Shown: positions 42,436 through 55,100 of the stretch, in pieces
Numbering within the stretch: position 1 is the stretch's first letter
How the letters are laid out: every line of letters begins with the position of its first letter
Source: a virus
Strand: one strand, 5' to 3'
IMG/VR virus record: IMGVR_UViG_3300046167_000659
Coordinates: 1 to 64,000 of that record
DNA length: 64,000 nucleotides
The notes under the pieces: generated by a model
What the model was told of the DNA's origin: nothing
The model's database searches: none
Seen by the model: only the letters and a program-made list of their open reading frames with translations
Translations under genes and position numbers: made by a program

Positions 42436-45400
42436 ATGCCAGAGTTTATTCATAATTTTACTAAAGGTAAAATGAACAAAGACCTTGACGAACGTTTAGT
42501 TCCGAATGGAGAATATAGAGATGCTTTAAATTTAGATTTAGCTAACTCTGATGCTAGCGATGTTGGAACTATGCAAAACATAGCTGGTAATTTAGAAATT
42601 AGAAATAAAATAGGTGCAGGTGCAACCTGGACCGGGGGCTACATAGATTCTATGACAAACCCTGTTTGTATAGGATCTTATAGAAACGACATAAACGAAA
42701 GAATATATTGGTTTATAGCTAGCGACGGAGTCAGTGCTATTGCAGAGTATGATGAAGTTAAAAATGCAGTAAGCCCTGTGTTAGTGGACACTGCAGGGAT
42801 TTTGAATTTTTCAATTGATTATTTAATTACAGGTATAAATGTAATTGATAAGTTTTTGTTTTGGACAGACGATCAAACTGAGCCAAAGAAGATTAATATT
42901 GAAAAGTTTAAAACAGGATCTACCAATTTCTCAACACATAGTAAAATACCTAAATGGGAACCCAACCAAGATAGCTATAACACAAACTTATCTGGACGCC
43001 CTGATTTCGTAGAAGCGGATATCACTACAATTAAACTATCACCTTTAGAAGCTCCAACTCATTTTATGGGAGCTAGTGCTTCTGATAACCCGGGGCAAGC
43101 ACCCCAACCAGGTACAGGTATAGACCCGCTTACTACAAGCTGGGGCTACTTAAATATTGAAAACTTTACTTACAAGCCAAACATTATAATTAATCCAATA
43201 GGGTTTGAATCATTACCTACGTACGCTCAATACTTAGATCTTATAGATCCAGTTACAGGTGACCCAAATGTTTTTGAAAACTCAAGCTTAAATCCCGCAA
43301 ATTCTGAGTCATACCCTAATGGGTCTAACACAGCCCCTTATTGGGACGGAAGAGTTACTTTTCAAGTAAACCAAACACCTGGCAGCGCTTTACAAGTTGG
43401 AGAGATATTAATATTATCAGGAGAAATGGTTAACCAATTTGGGCCAAACGACGATTATGAAATAAGTTTAAAAATACATGCTATAAATGGTGTTTCTATA
43501 ACTGGTGAAATACAAGGCTATTTCTAAAAACATAATTAAATCTTTAGACAGCGAAGGTGAGGTTGAAGCTATATCTTGGGATGTGCTTTTAGTAGAAAAA
43601 AAGCCTTTGTTTGAATACGTTTTTCCAAGATTTGCATACAGATGGAAATATATAGACAACGAGTATTCTTGTTACTCTCCGTTTTCTTCAGTAGCCTTTA
43701 TTGGCAATGATTTTGAGTATCTTTCATCCGACGGTTACAATGTTGGAATGACCAATAACTTAAGGAAAGCTTATAATTCAGGATTTAGTTTGGAACGCTG
43801 AAGAAATTTCTGAAATTGACATACTTTATAAAGAGTCTAACAACACAGCTGTTTATGTAGTTGATACATTGAAAAAAAGTGACTATCAAAACACTACTTT
43901 ACCCACGGAGTATGAAATAAAAACAGAGTTAATTGGAGCAGTGGTTGAAAGCAATCAACTGCTTAGACCTTGGGATAACGTGCCTCGCGAAGCTAAGTCT
44001 CAAGAGATAATTGGCAATAGAATTGTTTATGGTAATTATTTACAAAATTATGACACCGTAGGTGTTGTTAACGAAAGTACTGGTGAAATTTCAACACCAG
44101 TTAAATTAAACACGACATTGTTTTCTACAGAATATCCTGATTTATTAATTACCGACGAGGGAGCTACAGTTTCTACAACATTGCCATATGCATCTCTAAA
44201 GTCAATAAGAACATACCAAGCTGGTGTAGTTTATAAAGATGCTTATGGAAGAGAAACACCTGTTTTTACGAGTGAAAACTCAGGGCTTCAAGTAGATATT
44301 GTTAACTCTTCTACTGTAAATAAACTAGCAATACAACCTACTAACATACCACCTAGCTGGGCAACACACTATAAGTTTTTTGTAAAAGAAACTTCAAATG
44401 AATATTACAACTTAGCTTTAGATAGATATTATTTAGCAGAAGATGGAAATGTTTGGCTATCTTTTCCTTCTTCAGAAAGAAATAAAATAACTGAAGAATC
44501 TTATTTAATATTAAAAAAACAGCACGATAATAACGTTGCTGTAAAAGAATTAAATAGATACAAAATATTATCTATTGATAATTCTGCTCCAGACTTTATA
44601 TCTAAATTTGACAATTTCGTAGCTTCAAGAGATGTTGTGGCTGAAAATGAAATTGAGCCTGGTAGAATAACTATAGAGTTTGGGACAGGTAGTGATCCTG
44701 GTGCTACTTTTAGAGGTGGCTTAAATAGTAGTGCAAATAAATTAACTATAACATATCAAGGAATAACGTCTAATAAGTATGATATCTCAGGGCTCAACCC
44801 CTAGCGAAGACAACACAAGCTTTGATGTAGTTTTGTCACAACCCTTAGGCAATGAAGTGCCTAATATAGATAATGGATCGGATTTAACTATAACTATATA
44901 TGAAGAAGTAACCAAAAAACTGCCTGAATTTGAAGGTAGATTTTTTGCAAAAATAAACAGAGACTTTGCTTTTGACACTAATATTATAGATTCATTTGAT
45001 GCTCAAAAAACTGATTATGCTGTTGTTGATGAAATTGACTTTGACCACGCAGTTGCAGAAGGAGCTGGCTACGATGGAAGTTATCATTACGCTGATAACG
45101 GAAGAGGTTCTTCATCGGATGGGTGTCCTTCAAGGCCTGAATGGTACAGGTTATTAGGATGGACAGGTTATAGTCAAACTTATGGTGACAGAATGGGTGA
45201 CGAGCGAGATTTTGGATATACACCTCCCACAAGACAAAGCAACAAGTTTGGGTACGTATTCGTAGGTCGACGCGATGGGGTTGTAGATAAAATGACAGGT
45301 AGAATTTTAGAAGGTGCTTTAACAACTCCAACCGGAACAATAAATCCAGGAGCTAAAATAAGGTTTGCTAATAGCGATCCAAACGCCGCCTTCAGTGATA

Positions 45401-47957
45401 AACTATCAAGACCCTACACTATAATTGAAACACAGTCAAAACAATCTGCTAGAGGTGGAAGGCAAAAGCCTGGTTATGAAACCAATTGCTTTGATAAAAA
45501 TTTGGGGCCAAACTGGAAATACGCTGTGATGATTGTTTTGGATAAGCCAATAACAGAATCCTGGATGCCTAACGCAAATGAATGGAATGTTTTAGAAACA
45601 GTACTACCTAGTATACAACTTATACGACCAGTTTATGAAGGCGGTAATAAAGTTTTAACCTCTAGCAATCCCGCTATTTTTGAAACAGAACCTAAAGAAT
45701 CTATTGACTTAGACTTATACTATGAAGCCTCAAACGCGTTTCCTATTTCTGAATATAATACAGAAAAAACCTTAGACTGGTTCAACTGCTATATTTACGG
45801 CCAAGGTGTTGAGTCTAACCGTATAAGAGACGACTACAACGCTCCTTTTATAGACAAAGGACCTAAAGTATCTACAGTGTTAGATGCTCCTTATAGTGCT
45901 GAAAGAAGAGGTAGTGGATTTATATTTTCACAAATATACAACTCTACCTCTGGAATAAACAGATTAAACCAGTTTATACAAGCAGAACCAATTACAAAGG
46001 ATCTTAATCCAATACATGGTACGATACAAAAATTGCACGCTAGAGACACTGATTTAATATCTCTGTGTGAAGATAAATGTTTCCGTATATTAGCTAATAA
46101 GGACGCTCTATTCAACGCTGATGGCAACGCAAACTTAACATCTAATCAAGCTGTATTAGGTCAAGCTGTTCCTTATGCTGGAGAATTTGGTATATCTAAA
46201 AACCCAGAGTCATTTGCATCTTATGGCTTTAGATCTTACTTTTCAGATAAAAACAGAGGTGCTGTAATTAGACTTTCTGCTGACGGTATAACTAACATAG
46301 CAGAAAAAGGGTATGTCTAGCTTTTTTGCAGATAACTTAAGAACTACCTACAAAAGCTATAGGTAGTTATGACGATGACAAGGATATATACAACCTTACA
46401 TTGAACAACTTGTCTAGCTATTGGCAAAAGAGATTAAGCCTTGATGCTAACTACCAATTAGACCCAGACTGCGAAGACGCTCCTGATAGCCTAGTACCTA
46501 ATACAACGGTATCGTTTAAAGAAGGTGTAGATGGATGGACTAGTAGAAAAGATTTTATACAAGAATCAGGTGTAACATTAAACAATAATTACTACACTTT
46601 TAAAGATGGTCGTTTTTGGTTACATGGGGTTAATCCTTTACATAACAACTTTTATGGAGTTCAATATGACAGCTCTTTTAATGTTGTTTTTAATGAAATG
46701 CCTCAAGTTGTAAAAGGCTTTAGCACTTTAAATTATACAGGCACAGCTTCTAGAGTACTTGAATACCAAGGGCCAAACGAAAAATGGTATTCTATAGCAG
46801 AAGTTAATGCTAATCAAATAATACCTGAATTTTCACAGATTAAAAAGCACGGCTGGTACACTAGCTTTATTAGAACTGATCTTGAGGCTGGTAAAATTAA
46901 AGAATTTCAAAAGAAAGAAGGCAAGTACTTTAATTACATAAAAGGCACTTTAATTGGATGTGAACCTGATGGTGGGGGTATTGGACCTTGTTTAGACTGT
47001 GGAGATGATACACCTCAAGACTACTTATTAACAGTTACTATTGACGAAACTTGTAGCAGCTCAGGCTCTCCTACCCCAGATACTACTTTTGAAGGTTGGT
47101 ATGAATGGAATGCTAAAGGAAAAGACTCTTCAATAAAAAACTCACCAACAGCCGAAGAGGCGAAATGTATTATAGATGATTTTTACACTTATATAGGAGG
47201 CGGCTACTCAAGTATACAACAGCGTAGAAGAAACTACTTTAAGTATGTTTTTTCGGATGGAATTCAACCAGGCACTCAAATGTACGACTTTTATACATCA
47301 GGAACAGAGCCGGATGTTATTCCTAACGGAGGTACTTTCTTATGGACTAAACAGCCAATAGAAGCAATTCCAAGCGATGTAGCTTTAGACTCTAGCAATC
47401 CCGCTACAGTACCTGACGCTTACAGTATAGTTATAATTGGGTCTGATGGAATTGTTGATTCAGTTACACAATATAATACGTTAACTAGCTGCGCTCCTAC
47501 AACCCCAGACATGTCTAGAAATTTTAATAGCACCCTAAAAGCAAACAATTCTGACCCTCAAATACCTCCTTTTCTTGTTTCATCAGGGCACACCAGCGCA
47601 GATAACTTTTTATGTAGCTTAAGGTCATTTATGAATTTGTTTTGGGAGCAAAAAGATGATCCAAACATAGACGGACCTAATGGGGGATGGTCAGGCGGTA
47701 CGCTGTGGTGGCATGGCCCAGGAGAAATTGAGCTTGGTAAGGTTCTTTATACAAATCCTGATTCTTTAACCGTTGCTCTTTTACGTTCTTATTTGGTGAC
47801 TGGACCAGTGGGAGGTAACATTGAGTACGATGCAGCTAACAGGTGGACTGATGTATCTGTGTTACCTGATAGTTATAAGTTAATTAAAACGGACGAAAAT
47901 GGGGTGGTTATTGAAATTACTCAAATGAATCAAATCCCAAACCCTTCATGCAATTAA
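42436..47957 (+). CDS. Tail stabilisation / tail tubular protein, frameshifted five times
   Basis: Five frames read as one protein of about 1,840 residues starting MPEFIHNFTKGKMNKDLDER, the start typical of tail-stabilisation proteins in Bacteroidetes phages. Each break is repaired by dropping one base: GG at 43504, AAA at 43766 (giving NNLRKLIIQDLVWNAEEI), CCCC at 44798 (GLNPSEDNTS), GGG at 46309 (AEKGMSSFFADNL) and AAAA at 46352 (YKAIGSYDDDKDIY). The IDILYKESNNTAVYVVDT segment is characteristic. The last 350 residues are beta-rich and may be a spike or nozzle module. Confidence 0.82.
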
Positions 47958-47971
47958 AATAAAAAATAAAT

Positions 47972-50018
47972 ATGCCAAGTTTAAATAATTATACATTTAC
48001 AAATGTTCAGTACACTATACCAGAAGGAACCGATGTTGTTTCATTATACCCTACAGCGCAAATAACAATTGTGCCAAATAGCGGGTATACAGCAAACGCT
48101 GCAGATTTTTCACTAGACCCTAGCTTTTCTGACAACGCAGTACAATCCGTGGTTTTTACTCAAGATGGTTTAAACGTACTTTGTACAGTAACGTTCAATA
48201 CAGGGATTTGTTATGCCATCGGGTAATTACACAATACCGCTTTGTGTTGTAGGACAATCAGAAGTAGCTTTAATTATTATAGAAGGAACATTTACTGCTA
48301 ACGTAGGGCCTAATATTTCAGGAGACGTAAACGAAAGTGTTCCTTATGCGAGCTCGGGAAACGCTGGAGAACTTGAATTGCTTTTTACTAAAAATTACAC
48401 AGCTGATCCCGGTTATTACTTAACATCAACTGGACTTCAAGTTGTCGCAGGTAACGCGTCTAATTACAATATAGTTCAAGCGCCTACTTATGATGGGGAT
48501 AACAATTTAACAGGTATTAGTTATGCCGTTAATTATTTATATCCTAATCAAAGTATATATGACGACGAGTTACGAATAAATCAAGTTTCAGCAAATGAAA
48601 TATTTGTCGCTCCTCAGTATATTACAAGTTACTCTAGCTTACCTGGCACGGTTAACGGCTTTGGGCAGGAAGTTACTGGTTGGCGAATATATGGAGGTGA
48701 AGGAGCTAGCGTTACGGCTACTTTAGTAAGCGCTAATCACTCTGCCATTATTTGCAGCGACACCATTGATAGCTCCGGCTTTATAAGCGCTGACATTTTA
48801 TTTCCGTCTATAGCAGGAGGTAGTAGTGCTATTGAAGTATACCAAATAACATTAACAGGAGATTTAGATCCGGATTTTTCCCAAGCAAATCCTGTAACAA
48901 TTTGGCAAAGCACAATGATACCTAGAATAGAATTTACAGCAACAACAACTGGAAATATAACAGGATTCACTCCGGTGGTTAAAACCTCGTCAGCTTTTAG
49001 TGATTTCCAAAATGGCCCTCAAGTGGTAAACATACAATGGACATTAACATCTCCTGATACTTTAGTGGTAGATCAAGTTGCAGACGCAGTTACACTAACC
49101 AATGTAGGTTCTGTGGTGGTTACTACTACAGCTGCTTCAACTAATTCACCTACCATAACAGTAGATGATACATCAAATGTAGTTGTAGGTAGTAAGTTTA
49201 GCTTAAGCGGTACAGATAGAGGGGTTTATGACTATGAAATAACTGGAGTTAATTCACCCACTGAAATATCTGTATCTCCTAACATCACTATAGCAAACGA
49301 CTTTTCAATTTTCGCTTATACAAACAACGGCAATAAAGTTGACGACGTATCTTTTAGTATGACTGAAAACTCAGATGGTTCAATAACTTTTAACGCTGAA
49401 GCATCAATATATTACTTTGGCGCAGCAGACACTACTTTTACATTCTTGTTAGATAACTTAGTAAAAGAAATACCTTCAATAGCATGTGCATCATCTGCTG
49501 TTAGTGGAGGCGAAGGTATAACAGACTATTCTTTAAGCTTAGATCCAACAGGAGGCGTTATAGCGTTTTTAGTTAACGGGCAAGGTTTACCTGATAAGTT
49601 TGAAATATTGCACGGAGGAGCGTCAGGCGACAAGAAGGCAACCTCTAGCATGAGCGCTTCTGGAAACTTTGGACCGTTTGACAACGTTTTTGGAACTGAA
49701 CCTAACAACTTAATTCCAACTTCAGCACAGCTAAATGCAGATCAATTTATAGGCTCTTATAAATACGCGCCTTCACCGTTTGCTCCAAGTAGAACTTCAG
49801 AATTTTTTAATGATACTGGATTTATTATACCAAGTATGACTGTAGGTGGAACTACTTATCAACAAGTTGTTTGGTGGCAATACACAGCAGCCGATTATAC
49901 TAGTAATCCAAATGCAACAATGAGAATAACAGGGCCAAGTGGAACTGGGTGGGATATATTAAGAGTATGCTGCTTAGACCCGTCTGATCCTAATTGCACG
50001 CTACCTCCTTCACCTTAA
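47972..50018 (+). CDS. Putative adhesin-like virion protein, frameshifted
   Basis: Two frames make one protein of about 680 residues. Dropping one G in 48203-48205 joins VTFNTG to FVMPSGNYTIPLCVVG. The protein is Thr/Ser-rich and beta-strand dominated with many short Ig-like stretches (VTTTAASTNSPTITVDDTSN). No signal peptide. It probably decorates the tail. The alternative is two overlapping genes (47972-48226 and 48213-50018, 14-base overlap), less likely given the other errors. Confidence 0.65.
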
Positions 50019-50029
50019 AAAATAAAAAT

Positions 50030-50368
50030 ATGGCAAATATAACTTTAACATTTTCAAACCCCTTACCTGAAGGAATTCAAGTAGGAGACATCGCTTGGTA
50101 TTTAGATGTTGATGCCGAACCTGCACCTGCAGAAGTAGAAATGGGACCAATACTTTCAATAGGAAGTAACCCTGTTTCTATAACTGTAGACGCAGCAGTA
50201 GGCGTTGGTTCTCCCTCGCAAGATGATTTTATTTTTTATGCTGAAAATCCTATTGGTTTTTTAGGACAGCTTAAAGGCTACTACGCTGAAGCTCAATTTA
50301 GGAATAGCTCAACAAGTTCTGCAGAGTTATTTTCTGTAGGCTCAGAGATATTTGAGAGTAGTAAATAA
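50030..50368 (+). CDS. Small beta-rich structural protein, 112 residues
   Basis: Started at the ATG at 50030 (MANITLTFSNPLPEGIQVGD), which follows an A-rich leader; a longer frame would intrude on the previous gene. It contains AWYLDVDAEPAPAEVEMG and ends EIFESSK. Probably a tail accessory; function unknown. Confidence 0.65.
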   Translation: MANITLTFSNPLPEGIQVGDIAWYLDVDAEPAPAEVEMGPILSIGSNPVSITVDAAVGVGSPSQDDFIFYAENPIGFLGQLKGYYAEAQFRNSSTSSAELFSVGSEIFESSK

Positions 50369-50399
50369 CGTGTAATAATAATATATAAAGCAATAGAAT

Positions 50400-51011
50400 A
50401 TGATACCAATGGGAGCAATAATGGCTGGAGCACAAGGAATCGCTGGAATAGCAGGTGGTTTAATTGGCTCTCGCAAAAGAAAAAAAGAACAAAGAGCTGC
50501 TCAAGCGGAGTTTAATAGAAGAAAAGGGCAGTTTGAAGATTTAGATACATCAAACTTGTATACTAATTTAGAAAACGTATATGAAGATTTAACTGTGAAC
50601 CAGCAGCAAGCAGAGTTCACTAATAGAGCCCAACAACAGTCAATGGCTAACACAATGGCTGGTATGCAAGGTGCTGCTGGAGGATCAGGTATTGCCGCTT
50701 TAGCTCAAGCTATGGCTAATCAAGGTTCGTTAAATGCTGAAAGAGCAGGTGTATCAATAGGACAACAAGAAAGAGCTAATCAAGCTGCTCAAATGCAGCA
50801 AGAAGCACAGAACCAATTATTAGAAAGACAAGGTGAAGGTCAATCAAGAGCTGCAGAACTAAATAAAGTAAGTACGCTAATGGGTATGGCTGGTCAAAGG
50901 TTAGGTGCTGCTAACCAAGCGAGAGCCGCTGGTAAACAAGCCATTTTAGGCGGAGTAGGAGATATACTAGGTGGAGCCGGGCAAGCACTTCCTGGAATGA
51001 TGCGGAATTAA
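50400..51011 (+). CDS. Putative internal virion / DNA-ejection protein (gp14-like)
   Basis: A 203-residue Ala/Gln/Gly-rich protein. A hydrophobic Gly-rich N-terminus (MGAIMAGAQGIAGIAGGLIG) followed by SRKRKKEQRAAQAE and a long Gln-rich helical body is typical of the first, membrane-inserting ejection protein of podoviruses. It heads a three-gene ejection set ending in the giant protein. Confidence 0.7.
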   Translation: MIPMGAIMAGAQGIAGIAGGLIGSRKRKKEQRAAQAEFNRRKGQFEDLDTSNLYTNLENVYEDLTVNQQQAEFTNRAQQQSMANTMAGMQGAAGGSGIAALAQAMANQGSLNAERAGVSIGQQERANQAAQMQQEAQNQLLERQGEGQSRAAELNKVSTLMGMAGQRLGAANQARAAGKQAILGGVGDILGGAGQALPGMMRN

Positions 51012-51023
51012 ACTTAAAATAAA

Positions 51024-52195
51024 ATGACAGAAGAACAATTATTATCAAAAGACAGGCAGAAAGTAGCCCAGTTTTTAAGTTTAGCAGATAGTGGTACTGT
51101 GCAAGCAGGGCTAACACCTAAGCAGAAGCAACAGCAGACAGAATATATAATGCGCCAAAGAGATATATATGCTAACGCAGCGTTTAGAGCTCAAGACAAG
51201 CTTATCTCAAAAACATCACCTGCTTACCTACAGAACATACAAGAAATGAATCAAGTTAAAAGTAACTTAGAAAACTTGGCTGTGCAACAAAAAGCTATAG
51301 GGGATAACCAACAGCAGTATCTTGACGATGTAGAAAATGGTAGAATATCTAAAGCTAACTACGTAGACGGTAAGTCAAATGGTTTAGCTGACATTTATTC
51401 AGGCGTTGCTAACATGAACATTGATGATTTTGGAAATTTAACGTTTGAAATTGACGGTGAATACAAACCATATGCTCAAGTCGCTGATTATTCTTTAAAG
51501 TCAATAGATACAGCTAATGGTATTTTAGATTTAGTAGATAAAGTAGCTAGTTCTAAAAAACCAATGAATAAAGCTCAAATGGGTATGTTTGACAATAGAA
51601 TAAAAAGCATTATCAATGAAGCATCCAGATCTGATGTTGTGTCATTAATTAAAGACGACTTACTGCCAGGTTTTGAAAGCATTGATATTGACAGCGAAAT
51701 GTTTAAAACAGAAAACCTACCTGCGTTAAAAGATATTGTTATAAATACAATAAACAGCGCAGCTAATGATATCAATAGTAGCATTCCAGTTCACGTTGAT
51801 GGACCTAAAGAAAACACTCCAAAAAAAACTCAAGCTGAGATAAATAGAGAAGAGAAACAAGAGACAATAGAATATAGAGGAAAAACAATTGTCAACGGTT
51901 TATTGGAAAATCCAATGAGTCTACAATAAGACAATACTTTGGTCTTGATGGAGTTGATATAAAAGGCAAGGTAATAACAATAGGTGAAGGTGATGACGCG
52001 CAGGTATTTGATATGAATAGAGCTGAGGATATAGCTAATCTAGCTGGTCAAATGGATGCGTTTAAGTATGGATCTGATAACATAACAGACTTAGTAGCAG
52101 AGCAAATACCATTGTACATTGACAACAGAAGACTAAGTCGTGGAGAAAAAAGAATAATGACAAGTGGTTTACCAGGTTCAAATAAACAAAATTAA
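51024..52195 (+). CDS. Putative second ejection protein, frameshifted
   Basis: A helical protein of about 390 residues, starting MTEEQLLSKDRQKVAQFLSL. The frame breaks near the A run at 51907-51910; here one base appears to be missing, unlike all other breaks. Restoring it gives ESTIRQYFGLDGVDIKGKV and continues to DITDLVAEQIPLYIDNRRLS-type text ending at 52195. Gln-rich coils in the first half suit an ejected protein. It precedes the giant gene by 3 bases. Confidence 0.6.
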
Positions 52196-52198
52196 ATT

Positions 52199-55100
52199 AT
52201 GTTCGAATACGAAGGAAATGAATACTCATTAGAAGATGTAAAACAAGCTGCTTCAAATCTTGATATGGGATTTGACGAGTACGTTAAAAAGTATAATCTT
52301 AAAGAAAAGGGAAAAGCAAACGGTGTTGCACAACAGGATGCAACTGTAGCACCTCAACCGGAAATAGCATCCGAGAATATGGACTTAGAGCCGGAAAATG
52401 GTTCTTTGGATTTAAAAGAAATTGATCTTGACACGTATATAACCTTACAGCCACAGCAGAAAATGGGCGTTCCTTACGAGCGCAGAAAAGAGCTAAATAA
52501 AGAGCGTAGAAAAAGAGATTTTCAGATAAAAAAAGATAGAGCTACTTCAACAGAAGAAGCTAAGCTATTTAAGGATATGACTGAAGGTTATTTCAGTAAT
52601 CCTTCTTTATATGAAAACGTACAAGACAAAGGCTTCTTTAATAAATTAATTACTAAAATAGCATTTCCTACTTTAGAGTGGGGTACAGATGCTGGGGTTA
52701 GAGTTTTTGATGAAGAAAATATTGAAGCTAAAGGTAGGATAGATGGTACTGTGTCTGAGCTTAATAAAAATCCAGAATATAAAGAAGAAATAGTAGAAGG
52801 TTTAAAGAAAAGGTTTAAGTTTGAGCATCCTGACATGGAGCTTCCTGATGTCTTAGCTATAGATAACTTTGTAGACAACGCTATAGATAAGAAAATAAGC
52901 GAAGAGCGTAACATAATAATTACAAAAAGACAAGAAGCTAAAGAAAAAGACGAAGCAGTTGTTGATACATATAAAAAAGGATTGCCGCTATATATGTCTA
53001 AAGGTATAGTTTCTGAAGAAGAAGCACCTGGTATAAAAATAACGAATGAAATATTAGAGCTAGAAGAACAAAAAGAAAAATTACTAGAACAAGATCCTGC
53101 TTTAGACGCTAAAATAAAGGCTAAACAGAAAGAGCAAGAAGAAATATTTAAAAAAATTGATGAAAACTACACGTCTTACTTTGACATATCAACTAATAAA
53201 AGACTTACGGCTCTAGAGAAGCAAGCTAGAGAGGACGCTGGCGAAGAGGAAACTATGGTTGACAAATCTAAAGAATTAACAGCTTTAGAAAAGTTCTACT
53301 CTTCACAGCCTAGAGAGAAATTAAAAACACAATATTACGGCAACATATCTGATATTGAAAACTTAGAACAAGAATATAAAGATATATGGAATACGGTCTC
53401 AGCTGAAGACACTGATGTTTATGAAAAAATAAAAAATACTGATTTTTTCAAAAATTTAAGTAATAGAGAAAAGGCTATAGAGTCTTTAAACTACCTTAGC
53501 GATGAGCAAAGAGATAGAGCTAAAAAAGAACTAGGTTTTATTGATGAAGATTTAAAAACATCGTTATTAGAAGCTGAAGCTCTTAAAACAACCTTACTGC
53601 TCAATAGGGATCCAGCTAGCGTTAAATCAGACGGTGTTACTAGGTTTTTTGAATCTGCTGCTGAAGCCACTTTTGGTGAAAAAGATATAGTTCTAGATTT
53701 TGGTACTTCAAAAAGAAAAGAACTAGATCAGCTAGAAAAAACACTAAAAGATGCAGATATAGATCTTACTAAAGATCAAAAAGAAAATTTTGAAAGAAGC
53801 ATAGCTATGGAAGTGACTGAAGGCGTTGGTGCTTTTGTTCCTGAACTAGCTAAGTTCGCTGTCGCTAATAAAGCACAGGGCGCATTAGGTATGACTAAGG
53901 TTTTAGGTAACTTAATGAAGTCTAAAAAAACTATAGATAGAGTAAAAGGCTTTATGCTTGGAGCTGTTTTAGAAGAAGCTAAATTTAAAGCTGTAACAGT
54001 AGGTGAGTCTGAACTAGGTGCTGGTGCTTTCTTTTTTGTGGGTGGCGCTGGTGCTAGAGCTTTAACGCCTTTTAGATTTACAGGTAAAGCAGCTGCTTTT
54101 AATCCTGCGTTAGAAAAGATTGCTTTAGCAGGTGTTGGTGGAGCAACAGCTAGTGAAGTAGCTTTAGTAGGCGAAGGTTTTTTAAAGTCTTTAGAAGGCA
54201 ATGTTGACTTTGAAGCATATATGAACGAGAACTTTGGTGAAGATGCTAAAGCTATGAGAAGGTTTGCTGTAAACGTTGGAGTTTTCGGTTCTATTGGAGC
54301 AACTGGCATGAAAGGCACGGATTGGATGTCTATGTCTGGTAAGTACAAACTTCTTGACAAGCTTAAAAACGATTTATCTACTGGTGAATTAAATTCTTCT
54401 CAAGAAAAGCAGAAAATAAACAGCATAGAAACCTTAACAAGAGACATAGCTATATCGGAAAGAAGCTACGACAATCTTGTTATGTCTGATCAATTAGAGA
54501 ATAAAGCTAACGCTGAAAAAGCTTTAGCCGAAGGTAATCTTACTTTTATAGAAAAAAGACAAGCTAAAAAAGCTGTGTCAAGGGCTAATGCAAACATTGA
54601 CAGAATAAGAAGAAAAGTAAACACGTTTAAAACAAACGTTGAAAAAAGCGGAATACTTGTTGGTGATAAAAAACTAAAAGTAATTGTCACTGAAAATGGT
54701 AAAGACGCACAAGGTAGAGATCTTATAGCTAGTGACTCTAAAGCAGAGTATATATCAGAAAAAGATGGTATACCAATGAACGCTATAGTTGTTAACATAA
54801 GCAAAATGCGACCTGGCGTTGGAGGTCACGAGCTTGGTCACGCTTACTTTAAAGCTGCTTTTGACGCTAACCCTAAAGCTGCAGAAGCTCTTAGAAGTAA
54901 AATAGAGACTCAAGTAGAGCCTATTTTAGATCCATTTTTTAAAGAAGCAACAGGGTCAACATTTAAAGAATTTTTAGACAAGACGTACGAGAAAGATTTA
55001 ACAGCCGAAGAGTATGTTTTTAACGTTGTAGAGCAACTTTCTAAGCCTAAGTTTAGAGATGTTTTGTTGAAACAAGGTGTATTACCAGGTCTAAAAAGAG

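Noticed and set aside
43505-43801. Several separate tail genes between 42436 and 47957
   Set aside because: Each start lies inside what becomes continuous protein after removal of one base, and none has an A-rich leader of its own.
53776-54360. 194-codon antisense frame in the giant gene, and similar long antisense frames nearby
   Set aside because: They mirror codon bias of the sense gene (Ala/Ser/Pro-rich, few stops) and have no leader; the sense frame carries clear domains.
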